Positions 53,981 to 64,000 of a stretch of 64,000 nt of DNA are shown piece after piece (within the stretch, counting starts at the first letter, position 1; the number at the start of each line of letters is the position of its first letter). The position numbers were made by a program, and so were the translations under genes. The notes beneath the pieces are model-generated. The model saw only the letters and a list, made by a program, of their open reading frames with translations. It had not been told where the DNA came from and made no database searches. Source of the DNA: Timema cristinae (lineage: Eukaryota > Arthropoda > Insecta > Phasmatodea > Timematidae). The stretch is from contig JBCFYV010000024.1 in assembly GCA_039000515.1 (NCBI GenBank), positions 12,624,802 through 12,688,801 of the forward strand, given 5' to 3'.

Positions 53981-56522
53981 TTAAGCAAGTTGAAACTGCT
54001 GAATTTGATCTGGATACGTGTAAATAACAGTCTCTGTTTGACCGTTCTGGTCTGACATCAAAATGTTCCCAGCCAATGCTTGAGCATCTTTAACATATAA
54101 AACAACTTACTATAGTATTTAAAAATGCCCATAGCACCTAGATGCAATTCTAGTTTCTAAATATAGACTGTAACTATAAGAAACAAATTAAGGAAACTTA
54201 ATAAATTTCACTTTTACTTTTTTACCACTGTTTCTTACTACTCATTTGGGTTAGACGTCCATTTGTCTAAATTTAAACTAGATTAAGCAATATTAGAAGC
54301 CCAATTTTTAGAGCTTACAAGTGGTGCAAACATAATAAACATGATGCCTAGATTTAAAGCTAGCTTATAAATTTAAAACTTGCTTACCTCTTCAAAATGT
54401 TTGTAAATAAAATATAAAGTTATTCTGTGTCAATAAAATGGAAGACAGCACTTTTAGAACCCATTCTAAACCAATTGTACGGTGTGTACTGTTTGTAAAT
54501 ATTATTTTTAATTAAGTATGCACTTATATTTTACAATAATTATTTAATTATTTTACCATTTACTAATAAATAAAAACCAATTAACAGAAGTTAAACTTAC
54601 TGAGAGAGTCGTCTGCCATATCAGCATCAACATACATGTCCGGTGCTGATAATGGTTTATCACCTTTGGTTGCCTAAAACAGTGTATTAAAAATATTAAA
54701 CCAATTTGTATTTATTGCTTTTCCAGACACTTGAAACTAGTTAAAGAGTTATATGCGCTATGCGCCACACTTTGTAGTGAACTTCAAAACACTTATAGGC
54801 TTACTTTACTTGTTTTCACAACAAATGAAAGCTAAGAAACATTTACCTCACGCACAATTTCAATATGCAAAACTTATTTGAGTTGTACTGCATTTGTATA
54901 TTTTATTTCCATTTCATACAGACTATAAATGATTGTATTTCACTTGGGGACTTACGCTAAATGAGCTTAAAAGTTTTTGTTATGGTAAATTAAAAGTCTA
55001 AATTCTAGGGCTCGATCGGTGAAAGCCTGATCTTATATTTAAGAATGTAGGCTTTTTGGATAAATTGGATTAAAACTACAAAACTTTTGTTGTTGGTTGT
55101 TGTTTTTTAATTCCTTACTTTTTATTCCAAGAAAATTTGGGGTAGAAAGAAAAAGGTTTACAAACAATTGATCATTTTCAGAATATCCGTCATATAAATC
55201 AAAGTAAAAATTGCCTTTTTTATTTCACTTTAATGTAAAATATGTTGGTTTTATATTATTAAATGTTCAAATATACATTTCCATTAAAAAAATCATTGTT
55301 GACCAAGAAACACACTCTTCTCAATGTTTGAATGTGCCCCTGGCGACTAAAACTATATGGATCTCTGTCAGAGAACAAGTGACCACTGATGCATACACAT
55401 GATTATGTATGCTAATTTATATTTTGACTTTGTCAAATATTTATAGTCAGTCTTTTACAAGAATACTTCTATTTAAAGTTAGCATTGGGTTGTAGAATCT
55501 TTGGGTAAAAAGTGTTGTCTTGTAAGATTATGGATATAATATTCTGACAGTGTCAATATGTTGTTAAAAAATGAATGTTTGTTGTTTTGAAAGGTATGCT
55601 GTGATGTAAAGTTCAATTTCCACAGGAAGCCCATTATTTGAAAACTGGAAACTTGAGTTGACACAATTGCAGAAAAAACAATATTGTTGTACAATAATAA
55701 TGTATTTACATTTTTAACCTGTTTAGTAAATATTGTAAAGAGAAATTATACTGTAAGCCTAACCCATAAGGAAGTATTAAATTGAAATATTTTCATAATG
55801 TTTTATACAAACTTTATAATTAATAAATCAAACAAGACATATTTATAGAATGCCAAATTGTGGTGACTTTCAATCAATGCTTCTGATCAACAAGTGGGCT
55901 TCCTATTAAAAAAAATATATTAGGTTTAAAGCATTTAACAATCTGTGAATATAGGGAAAAACAATTTTAAGAAAATATTAAGCTTGTGTGAAGCTCCGAG
56001 ATTTCAAATAAGAGATTTGTATTCATTTCAAAACTCTGAATCTTGATATTTGAAAGAATCCTATCAGATTATAAATTTCCAATCCTAATAGATCCCAGTT
56101 CAATGAAATTTAATTTGAAATTTTAGTCTAAAATTAAACATTAGAATAAACCAACATTTTAGAAGTTGGGGTAGCCCATATCCATTATTTGACTTGACCA
56201 AAATAAGCTTACGAATCTTGTCATATTTTAAATCTAGTCATTATTTAGACACGGTTTATTGACATTGTTTTATTCAAGTAAATTAAAAGTACATATAATT
56301 TAGCTTAGTGCTCAAATTGAATTTGAAATGATTGTATTATTTAATTAATTACATAACATGCAATTGTGATTTAATTCAAAACATTTTAACTATAAAATAT
56401 TTGATCTGGAAATTTTTCACTATGAAATATTAAATTTGGATTCTATTAGAACCATTTTAATATACTTTTAATCAATTTTCCTCTGTTGAGAGTTTGTAAG
56501 TTAAGATTAAAATTATATTTAA

Positions 56523-56559
<37 letters not shown>

Positions 56560-57516
56560 TATTATATTATTATTATTATTAGCACCGCGTCTTACTACCC
56601 GTTCGGGTTATACACACTTACACTAATGTGTAATGGTAGGGTGATTGTGAGAAGAAATGGAGGGCCTACAGTTTAACGTGGAATCCGAACCACGGTGGAG
56701 GCCTGGCATTCCCCACATTCACAAGATGTCTTGTCAGAGGTGAAGGAAGGGTTTGGAAATCAGATAAATCTGTGCCGGGACCGAGGATTGAACCCCGGCC
56801 ACCAGCACAGAAGTCTGACACCTTACCCCTAGACCACCAGGTCACCTACAAAAATTCTATTTAAAATCTTGGGTTTGCACAAGCTTTAAAAAAAAACACA
56901 GAGTCCAATTTTCATAGGCAGGGTATTTTGAAGAATAAAAATAAAAACATATTTTTTGTGCTCAATATTGATAAAATATTACTACTTTATTAATGCTAAA
57001 TAATATGTATTGATAATATCTATCCAAAGTGATAAATTCAGATCGCTTTACTTGATGTATGAATGTGTGAAAGTAGATCTGGTAGCATTTCTAGCTGTCA
57101 GATAAGGCCCTTTCAGCCTATGAAAATTGAACTATAGTTAAAAGTGAGAGTTCTTACCTCACGATACTTCTGAAGGAACAGTTTAAGAGGTTCGACATAG
57201 TTATCGAAACCAAGTGTGGTCATAGCAAATAAGATGTCTTCACCATTGATTGTTTTCCTCTTCTCCATATGGCATCGATCACTTGCCTCACTGGTGATAA
57301 AACTGATGAACTCTGACACACATTCTTGGACACACTCACGCGCATCTTTAGCTATTTTACCAGGTTCTGGTATACCTCTTTTCATTATTTTAGCAATGTT
57401 TGCAATCGGTAAGAATCTGTCTTGTTCTCTCAACATGTAACCTGATTTATCACCACCACCCTGGTTAGAGTCATCTGTGTTTTCAGCCGTTAATGCTGCA
57501 TCCGCATCTGCATCAT
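53981..57516 (-). CDS. NFYB: NF-YB (CCAAT-binding factor subunit beta), 5' exon missing
   Basis: NF-YB pairs with NF-YC through histone folds and, with NF-YA, binds CCAAT boxes in promoters in the nucleus. Three minus-strand exons are seen. 57158-57516 (359 bp, acceptor CCTACCAAACAG, donor GTAAGAA) encodes an acidic N-terminal part ([20 protein letters not shown]), then [58 protein letters not shown] and [10 protein letters not shown]: a complete NF-YB histone fold. 54601-54673 (73 bp) gives [20 protein letters not shown]. 53981-54087 (107 bp) ends [16 protein letters not shown] and stops. Phases (1, 0, 1) fit throughout, and no lesion is visible. The first coding exon lies further right and was not identified; the internal ATG at 57436 is not the start. 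Introns are 2484 and 513 bp; the longer holds a SINE. Confidence 0.95.
54230..54262 (-). repeat. Short SINE tail fragment in an NF-YB intron
   Basis: TGTTTCTTACTACTCATTTG followed by GGTTAGACG is a weak reversed match to the shared SINE tail. It is too short for certainty. Confidence 0.35.
54674..56508. other. NF-YB intron sequence
   Basis: AT-rich intron DNA of the 2484-bp intron. Frames 55211-55402 and 55479-55694 have no domain. No regulatory element could be recognised. Confidence 0.6.
56523..56846 (-). repeat. SINE family 1, full length, in an NF-YB intron
   Basis: Complete with head, B box, tail and a long (ATT)n. The near-perfect target duplication AAAATTATATTTAA / AAAATTCTATTTAA lies at 56509-56522 and 56851-56864. 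It runs in the same sense as NF-YB. Confidence 0.9.
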
Positions 57517-58094
57517 CTGTTTGGTAGGAAAACAGGGAATCATTATCAAATTTGTAAAATAAAAACTCTCAGTTTTAATTATAAATCATTCGGTAACTTA
57601 ACAGATTGTTCAAATTAATATCAAATTTCACATTAATAACATAATAGAGCTCTAAAAGTACTTTCGAATGATGAACTAATTCAACAATTCATCCATTTTG
57701 AATAAAATTATCCTTTATATAAGTTGCAATACCATGACAAGGCAATTAAAATAAAAAAGAGCTAAATAGAGCATTAAATTATAAATACTTCAATACCGGT
57801 AATCATTAAATTTATTATTTTTAAATGGTCCCTTTCTAAAATTATAATTTCAGTTGAATTAAAAATTTAATATTGAGAGTAAGCATACATATTGATTGTT
57901 TTCCAACTTAAGATATTAGAAATTTGTATTAATATGTTCAACTACCAAAAAAGCACGAGTTACTATTTAGTTATTATTGAATTATGTTGGCTAACCTGAC
58001 TAAAATCAATGTTGATCATCATTGCAAAAAATATTTTACCAAACTTACCACATTTACTATTTTATATTGAAGAAATACAAGAAATATTATTTTA

Positions 58095-58600
58095 GCCATC
58101 TACATCTAAGTCTTCCCAATGGGTTTGTCAGTCAAAATTCTGAACGTGGTTCTAGATTCTCATATTCACGTTGCATGTCCTGCCCACCGTAATTTACAAA
58201 ATTTGACTATCCTAACAATACCATCTGATAAGTACAAGTGATGTAATTCCTCATTATGTAACCTGCTCCACTCCCTGGTAGCCTCATCCTTTTTTGAACC
58301 AAATATCTTCCTACACCTTGTTTTTGAACACCCATAAAAAAAAGATAAAATTATTGTTTTGTGTATTCTGAATTTTATATTCCTTGACAGCAGGCGAGAT
58401 GTTAACAATTTAATGAATGAGTAATAGCATGCATTTCCTGACTATATTCTTTTCCTAATTTCCAATCTAATATCAATATTGTTCTTAAATATTTAAACTC
58501 AATGACCCTGTCAAATGATACTGTATGTTACTCGAAGTAATTTCTAAATTATCATCCCCAATCTGTGTTCTCTGTGTGATCATATACTTGGCAGCGTTCA
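58095..58600 (-). pseudogene. LINE-A ORF2 C-terminal relic
   Basis: On the minus strand the fragments YMITQRTQIGDDNLEIT, YKIQNTQNNNFIFFYGCSK, CRKIFGSKKDEATREWSRLH, NEELHHLYLSDGIVRIVKF, CKLRWAGHAT and a KPIGKT end follow the same order as the copy at 48630-49305. The family normally reads LYGCETW here, so this copy has diverged. It probably lies in the first NF-YB intron. Confidence 0.8.
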
Positions 58601-58660
58601 CTTCTAAAACTATTTATTTACTAGCCTCTAATAAAATGTCTGAATTTTGTGCCACACATT

Positions 58661-58905
58661 ATTATTATTATTAGCACCGAGTCTTACTACCCGTTCGGGT
58701 TATACGCACTTACGCTAATGTGTAATGGTAGGCTGATTGTAAGATGAAATGGAGGAGCTACAGTTTAACGTGGAATCCGAACCACGGTGGAGGTCTGGCA
58801 TTCCCCACATTCACAAGTTGTGATTAATACACGTCTTGTCAAAGGTGAAGGAAGGGTTTGAAAATCAGATAAATCTGTGCCGGAACCGAGGATTGAATCC
58901 CGAAA
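58661..58905 (-). repeat. SINE family 1, 5'-truncated
   Basis: The tail, body and part of the B box are present (CCGAGGATTGAATCCCG), but the sequence ends before box A. It has the TTGTGATTAATAC insertion subfamily mark. A short CCACACA duplication lies at 58652 and 58908. The head-truncated copy probably cannot be transcribed from its own promoter. Confidence 0.85.
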
Positions 58906-61112
58906 TACCACACAATCTTTACTATTGCCAACAAAGCTAAATCATGAAAGTCCTAATAGCTTTATTGTGACGTTTAGGGTCAACCCTTTCCTACTCTCTT
59001 GCATTTACCTAATAGCATACTCTAAGACTGGATTAAAAAGTAATGGAAAGTGCACCTCCTTTTTTTAAACTCATTGTGTATTTTGAAAGTGTCTGATAAG
59101 CGACATTCAACCTGTACCCTGACATGCGTATCAGTCAAACCTCAATTAACATGACCAGTTTTTTTGGGTATTCCAAACTTAATCAAAATTTCATATGATT
59201 TGTTTCCTTTAACATCAACCACTTGACTAAAAAAATATGAAGCATTTCAAATTTCTATTTGCCTGTGATTCCTACATTTTCTTATAGGCCTAGGGTAATT
59301 AAAGTTAGAAGCTTTTTTTAGGGAAATATTAGCTCATTAAAATGTCAATTTACTAACTATTTTTATAAATGTGAATGTAATTTTAATGTAACTAAACAAA
59401 TGAGTGTTGAAACCAATTTAATTATTTTTATATATCTTTATTTGAGAGTTGTTATTTTTAAATCATGTTTTTATAGTGTTATTTCCAATCTAAAAACCAC
59501 TTTTAAATTAACCAAATATAGGCTATATTCATAACATTTTAAAATAATGAATATATTTGAACTTAACTCAAAACTTGGGAACTTTTTGAAATATTTTAAT
59601 CTAGCTCGACTCAAATGAAAAAATCCAAGCTCAGGCCCATACAAACTGGAATGTTTATCTCAATATTTTGGGCTCATTATACTTCAGGAAAACATGTTGA
59701 TGCATGAAAGGTTAGATTTTGTTAGGTTGGAATGGTTTAGAATAATAAAAAGGTTAACTAAGTATGCCTAGTAAGTATTTAATGTGTTTGTTGCCCTATG
59801 GGCACAACTTTATTCGGTTTGTTTAGATATTTACGTTCTTCTATGATTTAGGTGAGTTTTGTTTCCTTATGAAATACAGGCCTATATGCTATAATTTTCT
59901 AATGATATTTATTTTGTTTCTATGGGAATTATCATATTATTGTTATATGAAGTCTAGCTACTATCCTGCACAAATAATTTATTTTTAAAAAACTAGAGTT
60001 TCACGAAAATAACACTACCAGACAATGTTATAAATAACATTTGACGCATAAAAGGAAAAGAAAGATTATATATTTTGCTTTGATTATAAAATAATTAGGC
60101 TAGTTAGTTTGTGAGCTGATTAAAATACATTAAAGCATTCATGTCATGTTGGTTACTACGTCTTTTTACAATGTGCACCAGGACAACTTTGCATGAAAAT
60201 AGCTTTAAATTTAAATAAGTGTAAATACCCTTCCCAACTTTTTAAAATCTTCTCTAATACAGAATGGTAGGTAGGTTGAGTTGGGTTAGTTTGTAATTCA
60301 AAGCAAAAAATTATTATCTTGCATTAACTAGGCCTATAATTATTAAATAAAATGTGTTAGTGTATAAAATAATCTTTACTAATATTATAAAGAGGAAAGA
60401 TTTGATTTTTTGTTTGTAATGGATAAACTCAAAAACTAATGGAGCGATTTTAAAAATTCTTTCACCAATATAAAGCTACATTATCAGCAAGTAACATAGG
60501 CTATATTTTATTTTGAAAATTTAATTTATTCCTCATAAAAATGTCTATATTATATGGTCGTTGGAAAAAAAAGTTGTTGAAGGGAAAGTGGGGTTGGTGA
60601 ACGGGGCGGGGGTGGGGGTGAGGAAATAGGAATGAGATGAAAATAGGAGGGAGGATAAAAAGAGGGAGGGGCTATAAAGTGATGGTAGGACTGTATTTTC
60701 AAAAAAAAAAAAGTAAAAAAAAAAGTTTTGCTTTTATATTGACATGATGGATGATTTGAAGCTTTGTTTTACAGGATTCTTTACAATATTTTTTTTTACA
60801 GGGAAGAGGGTTAGTAATTTATAAATTATGAATTATAAACTAGCCCAACTGACTAAGCCTTGCCTGTATGAGAAAATTAAATGCTAATACAAGTTGGGAT
60901 GTGAATAACTTTGTGGTTAACAAACTCTTTCGGAGTCTGACCCCAATTTTTGCCTATGAGATTGTCGCGACCCCTTGCATTTGAATCTTAGATTTGTAAT
61001 TGATATAAAATGATTCTATAAAGTTAAATAACAAAGGTATCATTCAATTTTGATAAACAAAATGTATGGATAGCATAAACAATGTCAAAAGAAATTAAAC
61101 TCAGCTGCACAG
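58906..61112. other. AT-rich DNA, with an eroded hAT end near 60930
   Basis: There are no genes. At 60540-60700 the DNA is purine-rich (GGGGCGGGGGTGGGGGTGAG), with poly-A runs. At 60925-60990 TTCGGAGTCTGACCCC and GTCGCGACCCCTTGCA may be the left end of the hAT element whose decayed transposase starts at 61113. Confidence 0.4.
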
Positions 61113-62770
61113 TTAATGGAACTTTTGAGCCTGCAATGATGCCAATAGTTTATTAAACCTTGGCCCTAGTGGATAAATAGTCAATCTGAGATCCTGCTCT
61201 ACATTAAGCCAATTCCTATATTTAGTTTTAATGGCAACCACAGAAGAAAGTCTGGTTTCACAGAGATAGGACGTGGAAAACAGCAAAAAAAACTGCTGTA
61301 CAGCATTTGCACTCCCTGAATACTCACTTTTGGCCTGAAGCCAAAACTGTGTGAACTCACACGTTTTATGTGTTTCATTACGCAATTCGAGGATAGGTAT
61401 ATCAGTTTTTCTTGTTCACTAGTTGGCGGCATCTTTCTTGCTTCCACAGAAAAAGGATTTCACAACCACTCATTTTGACTGACATCATCAATGGATTCCT
61501 TAAAACATATTTTGAATTCTAATTTTAACAATTTGAGATGGTCAGTAATAAAAAATGAGTTAAAATCATGTCACACAATGTCATGTTCTTCAAGAGTTTC
61601 ATTCATTCTTGGGAACATGTCAAGAAAACCTTCTTCAACTTTAGCCATTCATAAATCCAGTTACCCAATAAAAGCGCTCACCTTGTCACTTGAAGTGGAA
61701 ATGTTCGACCCAGACCCCTCTAGTGATGTGTTAAAAATATTAAATATTTCAAACATATCAGCAAGATATGGTAGTTTGCACAAAAAAACTGTTCTTAATG
61801 CTCTCATTTTTATTTGCGGGATAGTCACCGTCTCTGAAGTAAGACTAATTTTATCCTTCATTTCAAACACACTTACAAGCACTTTCCCATGTGACAACAA
61901 CGTGCAGCAAAGTAGTACAAAAGAGAACTTTATTCAGCCCCTGTTCACTCGCATAAAGCAGACAAACAATCGTGATTCAGTTGGTCTTGTCTTAATTTTG
62001 TTCGCTATTTTAATTATGAAACTAAAGACAAAACTTAGTTTTGTACTCATGTTTTTTGATGCAAGTGACTCCTTGTGGATCATACAATGAGTCCAGATGG
62101 CGTTGGGAAACTTTCCTTTCACAAGAGCTTGTAAGCCACTCCTTTCTCCAGACATGGCAGGAGCACCATCACTGCACATCCCAACACAATTTTCCTACTT
62201 CATTTCACTTGCTGTCAATAAATCATCTAGAATCTTGAAAAATCTCTTAGCACTGGTTCTTCCCGGAATTGGCCTGAAAAATAATAGGTCCTCTTTGACA
62301 GATCTGTTATTGATGTACCAAACATAGGCTATAAGGTGGGCATCCTTCAATGAGTTGGTGTCCGGACTAGATCTGCAGATGCTTTGTCAAACATTATTTC
62401 AGTGATTTCGACAGCAGCAAGCAAAACGAGTGTCACTCCAAGAGAATGTGGCTTCTTACATTTTGTGATCATATATGAAACTTTGTATGATGATGTCCTT
62501 AGGTAGGAATACTTGTCATTTTTATCATTGATTTGGTCTGTCCAAAATATTCTCTCAATTTTTTCTTTACAAAAATCCCACATGGCTGTGTTTTGTTTCC
62601 AGGTGTCGCTTCAATTTGTTTAGTTTCATACTATCTGAAGATAAAGCAGGCAAACACAGCCAGCACAAGGGTCTCTTTTCGCCATCTTTTTCAACACTAG
62701 TGTATCTGAGCGACAAAAATCTTCAATATACTTTCTTACTTTTATTTTCTTATCGAGTTCTCCCTTGCTG
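61113..62770 (-). pseudogene. hAT transposase with BED zinc finger, heavily decayed
   Basis: On the minus strand, frame pieces in order are LCWLCLPALSSDSMKLNKLK then RHLETKHSH (BED finger C-x2-C...H-x4-H, near 62660-62600), YKVSYMITKCKKPHSLGVTL, CSDGAPAMSGERSGLQALVK (catalytic Asp block, 62179 down), HCMIHKESLASKNM, IKIANKIKTRPTESRLF, LPYLADMFEIFNIFNTSLEG, and near the end YLCETRLSSVVAIKTKYRNW. The order matches the transposase at 31318-33034 and ZBED5/SCAND3-like proteins. Each piece sits in a different frame, so many indels have accumulated. It is a distinct, older element of the same superfamily. Its ends near 60930 and 63235 are eroded. Confidence 0.82.
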
Positions 62771-62859
62771 CAACTAGCAGAACTTATTTTTAGGAATTTA
62801 TCCATGTCAGTATTAGTTATGCTGTAATTCACATGCACTTTTGTGAACAAAGGATACAG

Positions 62860-63780
62860 AAATGAAAACTACAATATGACAGTGTTGCAAGCTTGCCAGA
62901 TAAGCACACAGTGTGCACATTCGGTGGTTTACCACTCAGGCCCAGCTGATTCAGCTTCGTTAACACTCGGCTTTTATACAAAAGCAAAGAGAGCTCATAG
63001 AAGAGAGCTTGGCAGATATTCTGCATCTGAACGAAGCAAGAATGTAGAGCGCTACTCACCCAAATATGAGACTGCTGCAGTTAACTGTGTTAGTAAGCAG
63101 TCAAGAGTAAGATAGCTAAAATATTCTGTTTATATTTGGATTTTGAACTTTACTATAATCATCAAAATCTTGTAAAAGAGTAAATGCAGTATAAGGTCTT
63201 CACAAAACTTGCGATCCCTTCGGATTAACGCTGCAACCCCCAGGTAGTGATGTGGGCTGTGTAGATACCCAGTGGATAAGGTAGTTTTATAAATGGATAT
63301 TTACCCATGTATTTACCCTTGCTCTGCGTAAATACCCAAAATTAAGGTATTTATAGCTTTAAGTAATTTTTTGGAAATAAAATCATTTGTTTTGATCATA
63401 TTAATACTATAAATAACATTATAATAATTTACTTTAAAATTTGAAATTATTGTAATAGCCCAAAAATATTTCAAAAATTATAAATACCCAGAGAATCAGA
63501 AAAAAATTAATTTACAAAAGCAATTTTTGGATGGTGTTGCACTGAAAAAAATTCTACATCAAAATAAGTATTTATAGTTTAATACAATCGGAAAAGTAGT
63601 ATATCAACTAACTCTGTAACTAACATCATTAGTGACATAACATAAATGATCAACATCTTTAATCCCATTGTAGACATGATAACTGTGATGGAATCAAACA
63701 CTCCCCAAATTCAAAATTTAACAAAAAAGAAATTACTATGTCTCCGCTCCAAAAATATGAAGCGTAAAAGCTTTTGATAA
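62860..63780. other. AT-rich DNA with an eroded hAT end near 63200-63245
   Basis: TTGCGATCCCTTCGGATTAA and CGCTGCAACCCCCAGG near 63208-63243 resemble, in reverse, a hAT terminus and probably close the decayed element above. The frame 62843-63115 has no recognisable domain. Confidence 0.35.
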
Positions 63781-63786
63781 GGTTTA

Positions 63787-64000
63787 CAGAACGGAAAAAA
63801 TTTGGAGTAGGCCAAATCCACCTGGCAGCAGATCTTTTGAATCCAGCAGCACAAGGCAACAAATTGAAAGCAACAGAATTGATTGATGCAATAAGTTTTA
63901 TATGTGAAGTATGTCACCACATTGGCTTGAATGTTATAAAAATTCGGCAAGATTTAGCTGACTACAAGGTGAAAGGACTGTTGTCAGTTCATTTGGAATG
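63787..64000 (+). pseudogene. hAT transposase fragment running off the window
   Basis: The plus-strand frame from about 63790 reads VGQIHLAADLLNPAAQGNKL, then KATELIDAISFICEVCHHIG, LNVIKIRQDLADYK and LLSVHLEW to the last base. A segment of the type (I/L)H-AA--LNP---G-----E---A--FI---------I---LA-Y--K is typical of the region before the C-terminal domain of DUF659-type hAT transposases. Upstream the frame is broken by stops, and relatives have several hundred more residues on that side. The downstream part lies outside the window. Confidence 0.7.

Noticed and set aside
57113..57436. NF-YB starting at the ATG at 57436
   Set aside because: The frame continues upstream through an acidic segment to a good splice acceptor at 57517, and the downstream end runs past a donor into intron. 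The ATG is internal.

Overview
The window looks like non-coding genomic DNA from an animal, most likely an arthropod. The sequence is AT-rich and intron-containing. It carries tRNA-derived SINEs with (AAT)n tails, degenerate LINE reverse transcriptases, and hAT, Tigger/pogo and PIF/Harbinger DNA transposons, MITEs and minisatellites. Only one conserved host gene is evident: NF-YB, encoding the histone-fold subunit beta of the CCAAT-binding factor NF-Y. It lies on the minus strand in three recognisable exons (57158-57516, 54601-54673, 53981-54087), with its first coding exon not found. The arthropod assignment rests on the NF-YB protein and on the style of the LINE and SINE families, so it is an inference.

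Layout. 1-4.9 kb: SINE relics, a TA-flanked MITE, a hAT MITE inside a SINE, an LTR-like stretch and a fold-back MITE. 5.0-8.8 kb: two large minisatellites (49/46 bp and 57 bp units). 10.15-10.97 kb: a third minisatellite whose unit changes from 55 to 52 bp. 11.2-13.1 kb: a decayed PIF/Harbinger element with a transposase antisense to a MADF-type partner gene. 14.7-17.1 kb: two copies of one MITE head to head, one split by a SINE. 18.4-19.0 kb: a long hairpin and a fold-back MITE. 19.65-22.1 kb: a nest of SINE > hAT > Tigger-like element > 33-bp coding repeats. 22.7-25.1 kb: a 39/36-bp minisatellite that resembles a sequence next to the 9.3-kb SINE and is itself interrupted by a SINE.

25-40 kb is mostly AT-rich unique-looking DNA with SINE and LINE relics. 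It also holds a nearly intact ZBED-type hAT transposon at 30910-33513, with perfect 8-bp target duplications. 40.4-41.7 kb: an internally deleted Harbinger element and a long-TIR MITE. 42-52.7 kb: SINEs, a CT-rich tract, a 57-bp minisatellite, three LINE relics and one assembly gap (51483-51582); another gap is at 36601-36700. 53.9-57.5 kb: NF-YB, with a SINE fragment in the probable 3' UTR and a full SINE in an intron. 58-64 kb: a LINE relic, a SINE, a second decayed ZBED-type hAT and a third hAT fragment running off the right edge.

Apart from NF-YB there is no sign of genes working together. The content is a stratified record of transposon insertions, many datable against each other by nesting and target-site duplications. 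I did not find a convincing new multi-gene system. The most notable signals are structural: a minisatellite apparently born from repeat-flanking DNA, a minisatellite with higher-order structure, codon-phased arrays, nested elements with diagnostic target duplications, and SINE families that share one 3' tail.
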